Shown here in pieces: positions 7,970 to 16,276 of a DNA stretch of 45,747 nt. The notes beneath the pieces are model-generated. The model was not told the DNA's origin. It saw only the letters and a program-made list of their open reading frames with translations, and did no database searches. This DNA is from Butyrivibrio hungatei NK4A153 (GTDB lineage Bacteria > Bacillota > Clostridia > Lachnospirales > Lachnospiraceae): contig NZ_AUJY01000021.1 in the NCBI RefSeq assembly GCF_000424465.1, positions 1 to 45,747 of the forward strand, read 5' to 3'. The translations under genes and the position numbers were made by a program. How positions within the stretch are numbered: position 1 is the stretch's first letter; each line of letters opens with the position of its first letter.

Positions 7970-8715
7970 AGATAGAGCATTTATCAGCGGGGTATCGCGG
8001 GAAAGCAGTTGTTCCCGAGGTTAGCCTTGATATAAAAAAAGGAGAGATCATCTCCTTTATAGGACCGAACGGTGCGGGGAAGTCCACTCTTTTAAAGACT
8101 CTTTACAGGGATCTTTCGCCTGTTGCGGGAGCGGTATTTGTTGACGGCGGTGATGTATCTAAGATGCCGCTTAAAGAGCTTGCAAGGAAAATGTCCATAG
8201 TTACGACGGACAGGATAAAGCCTGAGCACATGACTTGCAGAGAAGTTGTGATGGCGGGGCGTCTTCCTTATACGGACGGGTTCGGCGTTCTTGGAAAAGA
8301 GGACAGACAGGCCGCGGAAGATGCGATAGCTCTTATGAAAATAGAAGGTTTTGCGGACAAGCAGTTTAGTAACTTAAGCGACGGGCAGAAGCAGCGGACG
8401 CTTATTGCAAGGGCGATAGCGCAGTCTCCCGAGTATCTTGTCATGGATGAGCCTACATCTTATCTGGACATCAGATACAGGATGGAACTTATGGAAGTGC
8501 TGGAAGTGCTTGCGAAAAAGGGCGTTACGATAGTTATGTCGATTCATGAACTCGAACTTGCGGTTTCTGTTTCGGACAGGCTTCTTCTTGTCTATGACGA
8601 TGGAAAGACGCTGTGCAAGACGCCTTCCGAAGTTATGGAAGAGGGGCTTATCAGGGATTTGTTTTCACTTACGGATGAAATGTATGAAAAGATTTATGGC
8701 AAAGGCAGAATATAA
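7966..8715 (+). CDS. ABC importer ATPase, FecE/BtuD type
   Basis: This 249-aa ATPase has Walker A GPNGAGKST at about residue 33, signature LSDGQKQR at about 137, Walker B YLVMDEPTS at about 156 and a switch histidine in SIHELEL. The start is GTG at 7966, overlapping the permease TGA (GTGA) and preceded by AGAGG. Its 3' end overlaps the start of the CbiG-CbiH gene by 20 bases. It should power the operon's importer. Confidence 0.9.
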   Translation: MKIEHLSAGYRGKAVVPEVSLDIKKGEIISFIGPNGAGKSTLLKTLYRDLSPVAGAVFVDGGDVSKMPLKELARKMSIVTTDRIKPEHMTCREVVMAGRLPYTDGFGVLGKEDRQAAEDAIALMKIEGFADKQFSNLSDGQKQRTLIARAIAQSPEYLVMDEPTSYLDIRYRMELMEVLEVLAKKGVTIVMSIHELELAVSVSDRLLLVYDDGKTLCKTPSEVMEEGLIRDLFSLTDEMYEKIYGKGRI

Positions 8716-10738
8716 GAATTATAAGGTTATAAGTTTTACTTCAAAGGGAAAAGAGCTTGCGGAAAGAGTGCTTTTCCTTGTTTCGGGTGGAGAGTTTGAA
8801 CGAGGCTGTGATGACAGTGGACTTGGCAAAGGAGAACGATATAAGAAAAGTTTTGGCAGAGAAAACGCTGTCGTAAAAGGCATAGATGATGGCTTTACAT
8901 TAGATGGCTTTGTCAAAGAAAACTTTCATCGGGGAAATGTTCTCATATTCATAGGCGCTGCCGGAATCGCGGTAAGGGCGATAGCGCCTTATATTGAAGA
9001 TAAAACGAAGGATCCTGCTGTGATTGTTATAGATGAAGCGGGAAAGAATGTGATACCTCTTTTGTCCGGACATATTGGAGGCGGTGTGAGAGAGGCAAAG
9101 CGGATTGCGGAGCTTCTTGGTGCGAATTTCGTTGTGACTACGGCATCTGACGTTTCCGGAGAATTTGCGGTGGATGTTTTTGCGTCCGAGAACGGATTTG
9201 CCATTTCTGATATGAAGAAGGCTAAAGAGTTTACGGCAAGGCTTCTTGAGGAGAAAGAGGCTGTGTATGAGGTGGATGCTGAAATTGCGGGTATGCCTTT
9301 TTATGATGTTGATTCGGGATATGCGAATGTAGTCAGTCAATTGGCGGATGGATATAGCTGTGGTAGTTGTGCTAAATATGCTGATAATGAGGCAAATGAA
9401 GATTGCATAGATGCTGAAAATGCAGTGGGTAAGAGCTTTGAGAAAGAGAATGATTTTGTAAGAAACAAAGCTTTTTTTACAATTTCTTTTCGCAAGGATA
9501 AGTCTGAAAGCGGTGTGCTCAATTTGATTCCTAAGTGCATTGTGATCGGCGTCGGCTGCAAGAAGGGGACGCCTTATGAGAAGTTGCTGGCTTTTGTTGA
9601 GGATAAGCTTTCGGAGCACAATATTGATAAGAGAGCTGTCGGTGTGCTTGCTTCCGTGGATATCAAGAAAGAGGAAGAAGGACTGATTCGTGTGGCTAAA
9701 GAACTTGAGGCTGAGTTTAAGGTTTTTTCTTCGGATGTATTGATGGCGCAGGAGGGCGAGTTTACGGCTTCTGAGTTTGTAAAGAGTATAACGGGAGCGG
9801 ATAATGTCTGTGAGAGAGCAGTAGCGGCCTGTGGTTGCAAGAAGATTCTCGTTACGAAAGAAAGCTTTGCCGGGATGACTTTTGCGGCAGGTGTGATGGA
9901 AAATAGCAAGGTAATGTCTCATGGCACGGAGTGTGACAGAAGTGCAGAGAGTGTTGATATGGATTTTGCATGCGGTGGCGAAGAGACTGCAAGTGATAGA
10001 AGAGGCGGAAAAGTCTCGGTTGTCGGTATCGGTCCCGGAAATTATGAGAATATGACGATTAGGGCGGTACAGACGCTTAAGGCGTGCGATGTGATCGCCG
10101 GATATACCGTTTACTGCGATCTTGTCAGACCTTTTTTTCCTGATAAAGAATATATCTCAACGCCAATGATGGGTGAGGAAAAGAGAGTTAAACTTGCTTA
10201 TGAGAAGGCAGCAGAAGGCAAGAAGGTTGCGCTTGTGTGCAGCGGAGATGCCGGAGTTTACGGAATGGCAGGGCTTTGCTATGAAGAGGCGGTGAATTTT
10301 GATAATGTTGATACGGAAGTGGTTCCGGGAGTTACGGCTGCAATCAGTGGTGCGGCGCTTCTTGGTGCACCGCTTATACATGATTTTTGCCTGATAAGCA
10401 TGAGCGACAGGCTTACACCGATGGAGCTGATCGAAAAGAGGCTTCGTGCTGCGGCGTGGGCAGATATGGTCGTTGTCATCTACAATCCCGAGAGTAAGGG
10501 AAGGAAGGGATATCTAGCCCATGCCTGCGAGATACTGATGGAGAATCTGCCACCCGAGCGGGTTTGCGGAATTGCGGGAAACATCGGAAGAGACGGCGAA
10601 TATTGTAAGGTTATGACTTTGGGTGAATTAAAAGGTGCTGAGGTGGATATGTTCTCGACGATTTTTATCGGGAATTCTTCAACAAGGGATATTGCCGAGC
10701 ACATGGTTACTTTAAGAGGATACAGAAGTGAGAGATAA
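8696..10738 (+). CDS. cbiGH: CbiG-CbiH fusion: cobalt-precorrin-5A hydrolase / cobalt-precorrin-3 C17-methyltransferase
   Basis: One 680-aa protein carries two consecutive pathway activities. Residues about 8-415 are CbiG (KVISFTSKGKELAE; FIGAAGIAVRAIAPYI; PLLSGHIGGGVREAK; C-terminal VLASVDIKKEEEGL and ERAVAACGCKKIL), which opens the ring lactone releasing the C2 unit. Residues about 438-680 are CbiH (VSVVGIGPGNYENMT; VCSGDAGVYGMAGL), which methylates C17 and contracts the ring. A Cys/Asp/Glu-rich insert sits near residues 225-260 inside CbiG. I place the start at 8696 (MAKAEYKNY), because the longer in-frame extension reads through the ATPase gene and looks unlike CbiG. The 3' end overlaps the next gene by 11 bases. 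Confidence 0.9.
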   Translation: MAKAEYKNYKVISFTSKGKELAERVLFLVSGGEFERGCDDSGLGKGERYKKSFGRENAVVKGIDDGFTLDGFVKENFHRGNVLIFIGAAGIAVRAIAPYIEDKTKDPAVIVIDEAGKNVIPLLSGHIGGGVREAKRIAELLGANFVVTTASDVSGEFAVDVFASENGFAISDMKKAKEFTARLLEEKEAVYEVDAEIAGMPFYDVDSGYANVVSQLADGYSCGSCAKYADNEANEDCIDAENAVGKSFEKENDFVRNKAFFTISFRKDKSESGVLNLIPKCIVIGVGCKKGTPYEKLLAFVEDKLSEHNIDKRAVGVLASVDIKKEEEGLIRVAKELEAEFKVFSSDVLMAQEGEFTASEFVKSITGADNVCERAVAACGCKKILVTKESFAGMTFAAGVMENSKVMSHGTECDRSAESVDMDFACGGEETASDRRGGKVSVVGIGPGNYENMTIRAVQTLKACDVIAGYTVYCDLVRPFFPDKEYISTPMMGEEKRVKLAYEKAAEGKKVALVCSGDAGVYGMAGLCYEEAVNFDNVDTEVVPGVTAAISGAALLGAPLIHDFCLISMSDRLTPMELIEKRLRAAAWADMVVVIYNPESKGRKGYLAHACEILMENLPPERVCGIAGNIGRDGEYCKVMTLGELKGAEVDMFSTIFIGNSSTRDIAEHMVTLRGYRSER

Positions 10739-13022
10739 GGTTCTTATTTTCGGAGGAACAACTGAAGGAAGAGAGCTTGCGGCTGCGCTTTCTGCGGCGG
10801 GTGTACAGCACTTGGTGAGTGTTGCGACTGATTATGGCAAGGAAATTGAGGATTCTTTTGGAGAGAAAAATGTCATTGTCGGAAGAAAGAACGCGGATGA
10901 AATGGCGGAACTTATGGCTACCGAGGGCTTTACTGTGTGCGTTGATGCTACGCATCCTTTTGCGACGCTTGTTTCTGCTGAGATTAAGAAAGCATGTGAA
11001 AAGACCGGGATTATGTATTTAAGGCTCCTTAGAGATACAGGAGCGAAGATTGAGCTTATGACTGCTTCCAACGAATGTGGTTTTGATAAAGAAATTGAGA
11101 GTAATTGTCGAAAGCGCATAATGTTATGCAATGCGGATGTGGTTAATGAGAGTATTCAGATTGTGACTTGTGATTCGGTCATGAGTGCGGCAAAGGAACT
11201 TGAAAAGATAAGCGGCAACATTCTTCTTTTAACGGGAAGTAAAGATCTTAAGACAATCATGGCTGAGATTTCCGATAAAACAAGAGTGTACGCAAGAGTC
11301 CTTCCGAATATCGAGAGTATCACAAAGTGCGAAGAAGCGGGGCTTCGCGGAAAGCAGATAATCGCTATGCAGGGGCCTTTTTCCAAAGATATGAATGTTG
11401 CACTTATAAATGAGATTTGCGCTTCTGTAATTCTTACGAAGGAGAGCGGCGCTACGGGCGGGCTTGATGAGAAGCTTCTTGCGGCGAGTGAGTGCGGGAT
11501 TAAGGTTGTTATGATAGAGAGTCCCGAGAGCAGACTTGATGGCTCCGGATGCGATGTGGGTGCATCTGTAAAAGGGTACAGTCTGCCGGAAGTACTGGAA
11601 AAGCTTGGAGTTGACAAGAAGCGTGTTAAATCCGGCGAGATCGTCAAAGAGAGTAACAGCTTAAATGAAGTTAAGGATGATATAGGAAAGAACATCATAC
11701 TTGCGGGAATCGGCCCGGGTGATGCGAGATATTACACGAGAGAGCTTGAAACTGCACTTGAGAACGCGGATGTGATTTTTGGAGCGAAGAGCATCCTTGA
11801 AAGAGTTGATAAGAGCAGGATTAAAGCTGAATTTGTTCCTCTTTATATGGGAAAAGATATCCTTGAGTTTTTGAATGAATCTCCAAACTACAAGAATCCG
11901 CTGGCTCTTTTCTCGGGAGATATAAGCCTTTGCAGCGGTGCAAAGAATGCGGCGATGGTTTTTGAAGGCGCAGGATATGGAGTTCATAAGATATCAGGGA
12001 TTTCTTCGGTGGCTCTTTTTGCAAACAGATTGGGACTTGGGCTGGAAGACTGCAGTATAGTGAGCGCTCATGGAAGAGAGTGCAATGCTGCGGGATATAT
12101 TGCGGAAAATAAGAGACTTATCATCCTACCTTCAAGCTGTGCGCATGCGGGCGAGATTGCGAGAACTGCGTTTGCGATAGCGAAAATAAATGATTATGGC
12201 AGGAACGATAGCGTAAAAGCTGAAGATTTCGGCGGATGCGGAGATCTTAGAATTGTGATCGGATATGAACTGGGAACAGCTCTGGAGCGGATTTTAGAAG
12301 TATCGGAAAATGAGCTTGGAGATAATCTTTTTTCACGTGAAGAGAAAGGAAAATGCCTTTTGTATATAGAGAATGAGCGCGCGGGCGAAACGCCTGTAAT
12401 AAGAGGAATACCAGACGATGAGTTCATCAGAGGCAAGACTCCGATGACCAAAGAGGAGATAAGGGCGATATCTATCAGAAAGCTGGGACTTTCTGCGGAT
12501 TCCGTGCTCTATGATATCGGCGCGGGGACAGGTTCCGTATCTGTCGAAGCAGCTCTTTTGCACCCTGATATCAAAGTCTGTGCGATAGAGCGAAACGACG
12601 AGGCGGTTGAACTTATCAAGAAGAACAAAGAGAAGTTCTGTGCGGATAATATTACTGTGATAAAGGGCGAAGCTTCAGAGGTGCTTGAAAAAATGGCAGA
12701 GAATACCTGTATTTCAGCTTTTACATATGAATGTTCCGGCAGTGTGGTTGAAGGAGAGCTGCTTGTCCCTACACATGCGTTCATCGGCGGAAGCGGCGGA
12801 AATATGCGGGTTATCATTGAGATTCTGAAGAAGATGAATGAGAATATTCGAATTGTGATAAACTGTGTCACACTCGAGACACTTACGGAAGTTCTTACCG
12901 TTATTAAAGAGGGAGAATTTGCAGAGCCTGACATTGTTCAAGTCAGCGCAAGCAGATATAGGAAAGTTGGCGAATATCACATGGCCGATGCAATCAATCC
13001 GGTGTATATAGTGACAATATAA
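10728..13022 (+). CDS. cbiJET: CbiJ-CbiE-CbiT triple fusion
   Basis: This 764-aa protein joins three activities. Residues 1 to about 290 are CbiJ/CobK, cobalt-precorrin-6A reductase (VLIFGGTTEGRELA; GLRGKQIIAMQGPFS; TKESGATGG). Residues about 320-530 are CbiE, the C5-methyltransferase (IILAGIGPGDARYYT; ALFSGDISLCSGA; SAHGRE). Residues about 555-764 are CbiT, the C15-methyltransferase/decarboxylase (DDEFIRGKTPMTKEE; SAM motif DIGAGTGSVSVEAALL). CbiET fusions are common; adding CbiJ on the front is less so. The start is GTG at 10728 inside the cbiGH end. Last protein gene before the operon's terminator. Confidence 0.9.
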   Translation: MRDKVLIFGGTTEGRELAAALSAAGVQHLVSVATDYGKEIEDSFGEKNVIVGRKNADEMAELMATEGFTVCVDATHPFATLVSAEIKKACEKTGIMYLRLLRDTGAKIELMTASNECGFDKEIESNCRKRIMLCNADVVNESIQIVTCDSVMSAAKELEKISGNILLLTGSKDLKTIMAEISDKTRVYARVLPNIESITKCEEAGLRGKQIIAMQGPFSKDMNVALINEICASVILTKESGATGGLDEKLLAASECGIKVVMIESPESRLDGSGCDVGASVKGYSLPEVLEKLGVDKKRVKSGEIVKESNSLNEVKDDIGKNIILAGIGPGDARYYTRELETALENADVIFGAKSILERVDKSRIKAEFVPLYMGKDILEFLNESPNYKNPLALFSGDISLCSGAKNAAMVFEGAGYGVHKISGISSVALFANRLGLGLEDCSIVSAHGRECNAAGYIAENKRLIILPSSCAHAGEIARTAFAIAKINDYGRNDSVKAEDFGGCGDLRIVIGYELGTALERILEVSENELGDNLFSREEKGKCLLYIENERAGETPVIRGIPDDEFIRGKTPMTKEEIRAISIRKLGLSADSVLYDIGAGTGSVSVEAALLHPDIKVCAIERNDEAVELIKKNKEKFCADNITVIKGEASEVLEKMAENTCISAFTYECSGSVVEGELLVPTHAFIGGSGGNMRVIIEILKKMNENIRIVINCVTLETLTEVLTVIKEGEFAEPDIVQVSASRYRKVGEYHMADAINPVYIVTI

Positions 13023-13168
13023 TCAAGATAATGTGTTATAAGAGATAAAGAAAAATATATATTTGCAAATGGCTCGATAGAGAGGACGATGGCAATGAGC
13101 CTGAGGTATAAGCCGCCTTGCACGAAATGGCATAGAAAAAGCTAGGAGTTGCAGCTCCTAGCTTTTTT
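13011..13168 (+). ncRNA. Candidate small RNA or structured 3' leader between cbiJET and the AKR gene
   Basis: After cbiJET there is no ORF, but the sequence is organised. A weak promoter (GTGACA at 13011-13016, GTTATA at 13035-13040) comes first. Next is the palindrome ATTTGCAAAT at 13060-13069, then a GGCTC (13071-13075)/GAGCC (13097-13101) stem region containing CTC-GATA-GAG. GGTATAAGCC follows, and finally a strong terminator at 13136-13168. A transcript of about 120 nt from about 13048 is possible. It faintly recalls c-di-GMP-I riboswitches (GCAAA, GNRA-like loop, GGACG) but does not match the consensus. It may simply be the operon's 3' untranslated region. Confidence 0.35.
13136..13168 (+). 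terminator. Strong intrinsic terminator of the cbi operon
   Basis: AAAAAGCTAGGAG, loop TTGCAG, CTCCTAGCTTTTTT: an 8-bp perfect GC-containing stem (13141-13148/13155-13162) extended by A/T pairs and ending in a T run. It can work in both directions, but the AKR gene on the other strand already ends at 13302. Confidence 0.85.
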
Positions 13169-13301
13169 GTGTTAGCTTGTTAAGATAAATTATCTCGTTT
13201 CTTTGCCTAGTTCTATTATAACAAAGAATTCTTAATAGTCAAATCATAGGATGGTTAAGAAGTAGGATAGTTGCGGCATCTTGCACTGGATTCCGCGTTA
13301 A

Positions 13302-14156
13302 TCACGCCTGATCCGGTGAGTGGCCGGAATTGCCGTAAGGCTCGATCTCGTCGATCATCTCCATGTCGTCTTCTGAAAGTTCGAAGTCAAACAGCTCAGA
13401 GTTGGAGCGGATTCTTTCGGGATTGACGGACTTGGGGAGAGGAACAACGTCGTGCTGCATTTCCCAGCGAAGGATGATCTGAGCAACGGTGCGGTCATAT
13501 TTTTCCGCAAGGTCCTTAAGAAGCGGATGTTCAAGGGATTTGCCTCTTCCGAGCGGGCTCCAGGCCTCTACGAGGATGCCATGTTCCTGACAGAAATCTA
13601 CTGTATCTTTCTGGAGGAAGCCGGGATTTATCTCAATCTGGTCGACTGCGGGGATGATGTCAAATTCCATGAGCGCCTTGAGGTGATGAGTAAGGAAGTT
13701 TGAAACGCCGATTGCTTTTACTCTTCCTGACTTGTATATCTCTATCATCGCCTTCCATGTCTCACGGTTTGTGTTCTCCCAGTCATCGTCAAATGCATAT
13801 GATGCGGGCCAGTGAATGAGATAGAGGTCAAGATAATCAAGACCGATCTCGCTCATAGTCTTTTCAAAAGCAGCAAGAGTCTTTTCATAGCCAAGTTCTG
13901 ACTTCCAGACTTTGCTGGTAACAAAGATGTTTTCTCTTTTTGCGGCACCTGTTGCGATAAAGTCGTTTATCGCCTGTCCGACCTGCTTTTCATTCTCGTA
14001 AAAAGCGGCTGTATCGATGTGACGGTAGCCGATCTCAAGTGCGGATTTTACAGAGTTATAAGCTTCTGCGGGATCTTTTATCTTGTATGTGCCAAAGGCA
14101 AGACAAGGTATAGATGTTCCGTTATTTAGCCTGATTCTGTCAGTGAGTGTATTCAT
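13302..14156 (-). CDS. Aldo/keto reductase, 2,5-diketogluconate-reductase-like (AKR5 group)
   Basis: An NADPH-dependent carbonyl reductase (284 aa, usual size). The catalytic tetrad is visible: Asp48 and Tyr53 in GYRHIDTAAFYENEKQVG, Lys82 in VTSKVW and His115 in LYLIHWP. The C-terminal VVPLPKSVNPERIRSN is the cofactor-binding signature. I start at MNTLTDRIRL (14156), just after an AGAGAGGT ribosome site; the open frame upstream does not look like AKR sequence. It is transcribed against the cbi genes and divergently from cbiA. No link with B12 is evident; substrate unknown. Confidence 0.9.
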   Translation of the reverse strand: MNTLTDRIRLNNGTSIPCLAFGTYKIKDPAEAYNSVKSALEIGYRHIDTAAFYENEKQVGQAINDFIATGAAKRENIFVTSKVWKSELGYEKTLAAFEKTMSEIGLDYLDLYLIHWPASYAFDDDWENTNRETWKAMIEIYKSGRVKAIGVSNFLTHHLKALMEFDIIPAVDQIEINPGFLQKDTVDFCQEHGILVEAWSPLGRGKSLEHPLLKDLAEKYDRTVAQIILRWEMQHDVVPLPKSVNPERIRSNSELFDFELSEDDMEMIDEIEPYGNSGHSPDQA

Positions 14157-14470
14157 TGAATGTACCTCTCTTTTTATGCCGATATCATCGGTATTGTCGT
14201 AAGATTCATACTTACACCATAGTAACATATAATTTGGATAAGGTATGCAGTTTCGTATAAAAAGCATTTCTGAATTTTATATCAGAGAATTCATACTTTT
14301 ATATCATGATAAAAATTAGTGATAATTAACAAATATCTGATTTATTGACTGTTTTGTTGTGTATTAATGAACAGAGTTAAAAAATAATTTAAAAAACGCT
14401 TACAAAAGCAAGGATATGTTGTATTATAGAATTAAGAGAAAATGCTTTACTATTACAACAAGGGGTAACT
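14157..14470. other. AT-rich divergent intergenic region
   Basis: This 314-bp region separates the AKR gene (minus) from cbiA (plus) and must hold both promoters. On the plus strand the cbiA promoter is annotated separately. For the AKR I see several weak -10-like sequences near 14220-14250 but no convincing pair. No gene, repeat or riboswitch is seen, so cbiA does not appear to have its own B12 riboswitch. Confidence 0.5.
14400..14427 (+). promoter_or_regulatory. Probable cbiA promoter
   Basis: TTACAA (14400-14405) and TATTAT (14422-14427) with a 16-bp spacer, 44 bp before the cbiA start. Prediction only. Confidence 0.5.
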
Positions 14471-15865
14471 ATGACTAATAATTTTCCTAGAGTAATGATC
14501 TGCGGAACCGGAAGCGGCAGTGGCAAGACTATAGTGACTTGTGCGCTTCTTAGGATTCTCAAAAGAAGAGGCTATAATCCCGCTGTATTCAAATGCGGAC
14601 CCGATTATATCGATCCGATTTTTCACAAAACAGTTTTAGATGTTCCTTCACGAAATCTTGATATTTTCATGGCAGGAAAAGACGGTATTCGTCGTACACT
14701 CGACAGAGGCAGTGAGGGGAAAGATTTTGGCGTTATAGAAGGTGTAATGGGATTTTATGACGGGATAAGTATGTCCGGAACAGACGGCTCCAGCTATGAT
14801 ATAAGCAAAGAAACGGAGACACCTGCCATACTTGTTGTAAACGCAAAAGGCATGAGCATGTCGATAATTCCCGTAGTACAGGGATTCTTCGATTATGTCG
14901 GAAGAATTAACAATCCAATTAAGGGAATTATATTGAATAATATCTCTCCGATGGTCGCAAAAGATATATCATCGCGCATTGAGGAAGAGGTGCATATTCC
15001 GGTCGTCGGATATATTCCTTTTATAAAAGAAGCCGGTATAGACAGCAGGCACCTTGGACTTGTGCTTCCCGATGAAATTCCTGATATTTTGGAAAAAATT
15101 GATGCGGTAGCCGATAAGCTTGAGGAGACTCTTGATTTCGAAAAGCTTCTTGATATTGCAGAGAAAGCAGAGAGTTTCAGGACTTTGCAAAACAGTTTTG
15201 CACTTCCGCTTTGCGCAGAGCCTGCAGAGGGCGGACCTTTGAAGGTTGCGATCGCAAAGGATGAAGCATTTTGCTTCTACTATGAAGATAACTTTGATCT
15301 CATGAGAGATATGGGAATAGAGCTGGAGTTCTTTTCACCGCTTCATGATGAAAGACTTCCTGAGGCAGACGGTTATATCTTCGGAGGAGGTTATCCGGAA
15401 CTCCATGCAAAAGAGCTGTCCGAGAACACTTCGATGCTTGAGGATATTAAAAATGCGGCAGACAATAATGTTCCTATTATTGCGGAGTGCGGCGGATTTA
15501 TGTATCTTCAGGAAGAACTTGAGGACAAGGATGGCAATACCTATAAGATGGTTGGCGCAATTCCCGGTAAGTCTTTCATGACGGGGAAACTAACGAGATT
15601 TGGCTATGTGACTATAGCTGCCGCAAAAGAAAATACATATTTAAAGCCGTTTGAATGTATAAACGGTCATGAGTTCCACTATTACGACACAACAGACAAC
15701 GGAGATACCTGCGTGATCACAAAGGGTACGCAGAACCGCTCTTGGGAAGGAATTCAGATAAAAGGAAATCTTTTTGCAGGATTCCCGCATCTTTACTATC
15801 CTTCGTGCAATGCATTTATCGAGAGATTCGCAGCAAATATGCTGGTTGGACGATCGCGGATCTGA
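14471..15865 (+). CDS. cbiA: Cobyrinic acid a,c-diamide synthase
   Basis: CbiA (464 aa) amidates the a and c side chains of cobyrinic acid using glutamine and ATP. The N-terminal half is a dethiobiotin-synthetase-like domain (ICGTGSGSGKTIVTCALL P-loop at about 10-27; CGPDYIDPIFH). The C-terminal half is a class I glutamine amidotransferase with GGGYPELHA, nucleophile Cys340 in AECGGF and His440 in GFPHLYYP. AGGGG at 14461-14465 precedes the start. It follows the operon's last enzymes in the pathway but has its own promoter, separated by the AKR gene. Confidence 0.95.
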   Translation: MTNNFPRVMICGTGSGSGKTIVTCALLRILKRRGYNPAVFKCGPDYIDPIFHKTVLDVPSRNLDIFMAGKDGIRRTLDRGSEGKDFGVIEGVMGFYDGISMSGTDGSSYDISKETETPAILVVNAKGMSMSIIPVVQGFFDYVGRINNPIKGIILNNISPMVAKDISSRIEEEVHIPVVGYIPFIKEAGIDSRHLGLVLPDEIPDILEKIDAVADKLEETLDFEKLLDIAEKAESFRTLQNSFALPLCAEPAEGGPLKVAIAKDEAFCFYYEDNFDLMRDMGIELEFFSPLHDERLPEADGYIFGGGYPELHAKELSENTSMLEDIKNAADNNVPIIAECGGFMYLQEELEDKDGNTYKMVGAIPGKSFMTGKLTRFGYVTIAAAKENTYLKPFECINGHEFHYYDTTDNGDTCVITKGTQNRSWEGIQIKGNLFAGFPHLYYPSCNAFIERFAANMLVGRSRI

Positions 15866-15902
15866 TACAGACAATCCGTATTGAGAGGAAAAGTGTGACA
15901 AA

Positions 15903-16100
15903 ATGAATATACATCTTTGTAAAAATGATGAGACCCTTGAGCAGGCGCTAGATTACATCAACGAGCACGACTCCGAGGGAAGAAAATATACATTTGATAT
16001 AGAAAAAGACAGGTGCTACGTCGGTGATGAGGCCTTTGTATCCGCACCCGTCCTCATAAATCATAAAAACAATTATTGGGCACTGCACATTGTGGAGTGA
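15903..16100 (+). CDS. Small acidic hypothetical protein downstream of cbiA
   Basis: A 65-aa protein (starts MNIHLCKNDETLEQALDYIN) 37 nt after cbiA with GAGAGGAAAAG upstream; it ends just before a terminator, which supports a cbiA-linked transcript. It has no signal peptide or membrane segment and is rich in Asp/Glu. I do not recognise a family. A role in B12 synthesis is possible only by position. Confidence 0.6.
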   Translation: MNIHLCKNDETLEQALDYINEHDSEGRKYTFDIEKDRCYVGDEAFVSAPVLINHKNNYWALHIVE

Positions 16101-16121
16101 TTTCAGAGTCAATTTAGGAAG

Positions 16122-16149
16122 AGAGTTGCAAGATAAGCAACTCTTTTTT
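16122..16149 (+). terminator. Intrinsic terminator after cbiA and the 65-aa gene
   Basis: AGAGTTGC (16122-16129), 7-nt loop, GCAACTCT (16137-16144), then TTTTT. Perfect 8-bp stem. Confidence 0.8.
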
Positions 16150-16203
16150 GATGGAATTATCTATTTTAGTATGTCTTTCGACTATAAGTATATGATAAAA
16201 TAT

Positions 16204-16219
16204 ATACGTATTAACGTAT
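16204..16219. promoter_or_regulatory. Palindrome upstream of the hybrid kinase gene
   Basis: ATACGT-ATTA-ACGTAT is a perfect inverted repeat with 6-bp arms, in the 130-bp region between the cbiA terminator and the kinase start, within an AT-rich promoter-like stretch. A plausible operator; the binding protein is unknown. Confidence 0.4.
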
Positions 16220-16276
16220 GTGAATCATACATGAATGAGAAGTACTTGCACGTAACAGTAGTTTACAGGTGATCTT

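Noticed and set aside
8546..8695. Longer N-terminus for the CbiG-CbiH protein
   Set aside because: The extra 50 residues are Arg/Leu-rich read-through of the ATPase gene in another frame and do not resemble CbiG, whose normal start pattern begins near 8696.
8900..9922. 340-aa minus-strand open frame opposite cbiG
   Set aside because: Shadow of a real gene: basic, low-similarity composition, no ribosome site, and the plus strand encodes a clear CbiG.
13048..13135. c-di-GMP-I riboswitch
   Set aside because: Only scattered motifs agree; the spacing around GGACG and the following GCAA-GCC part is wrong and no gene follows on that strand.
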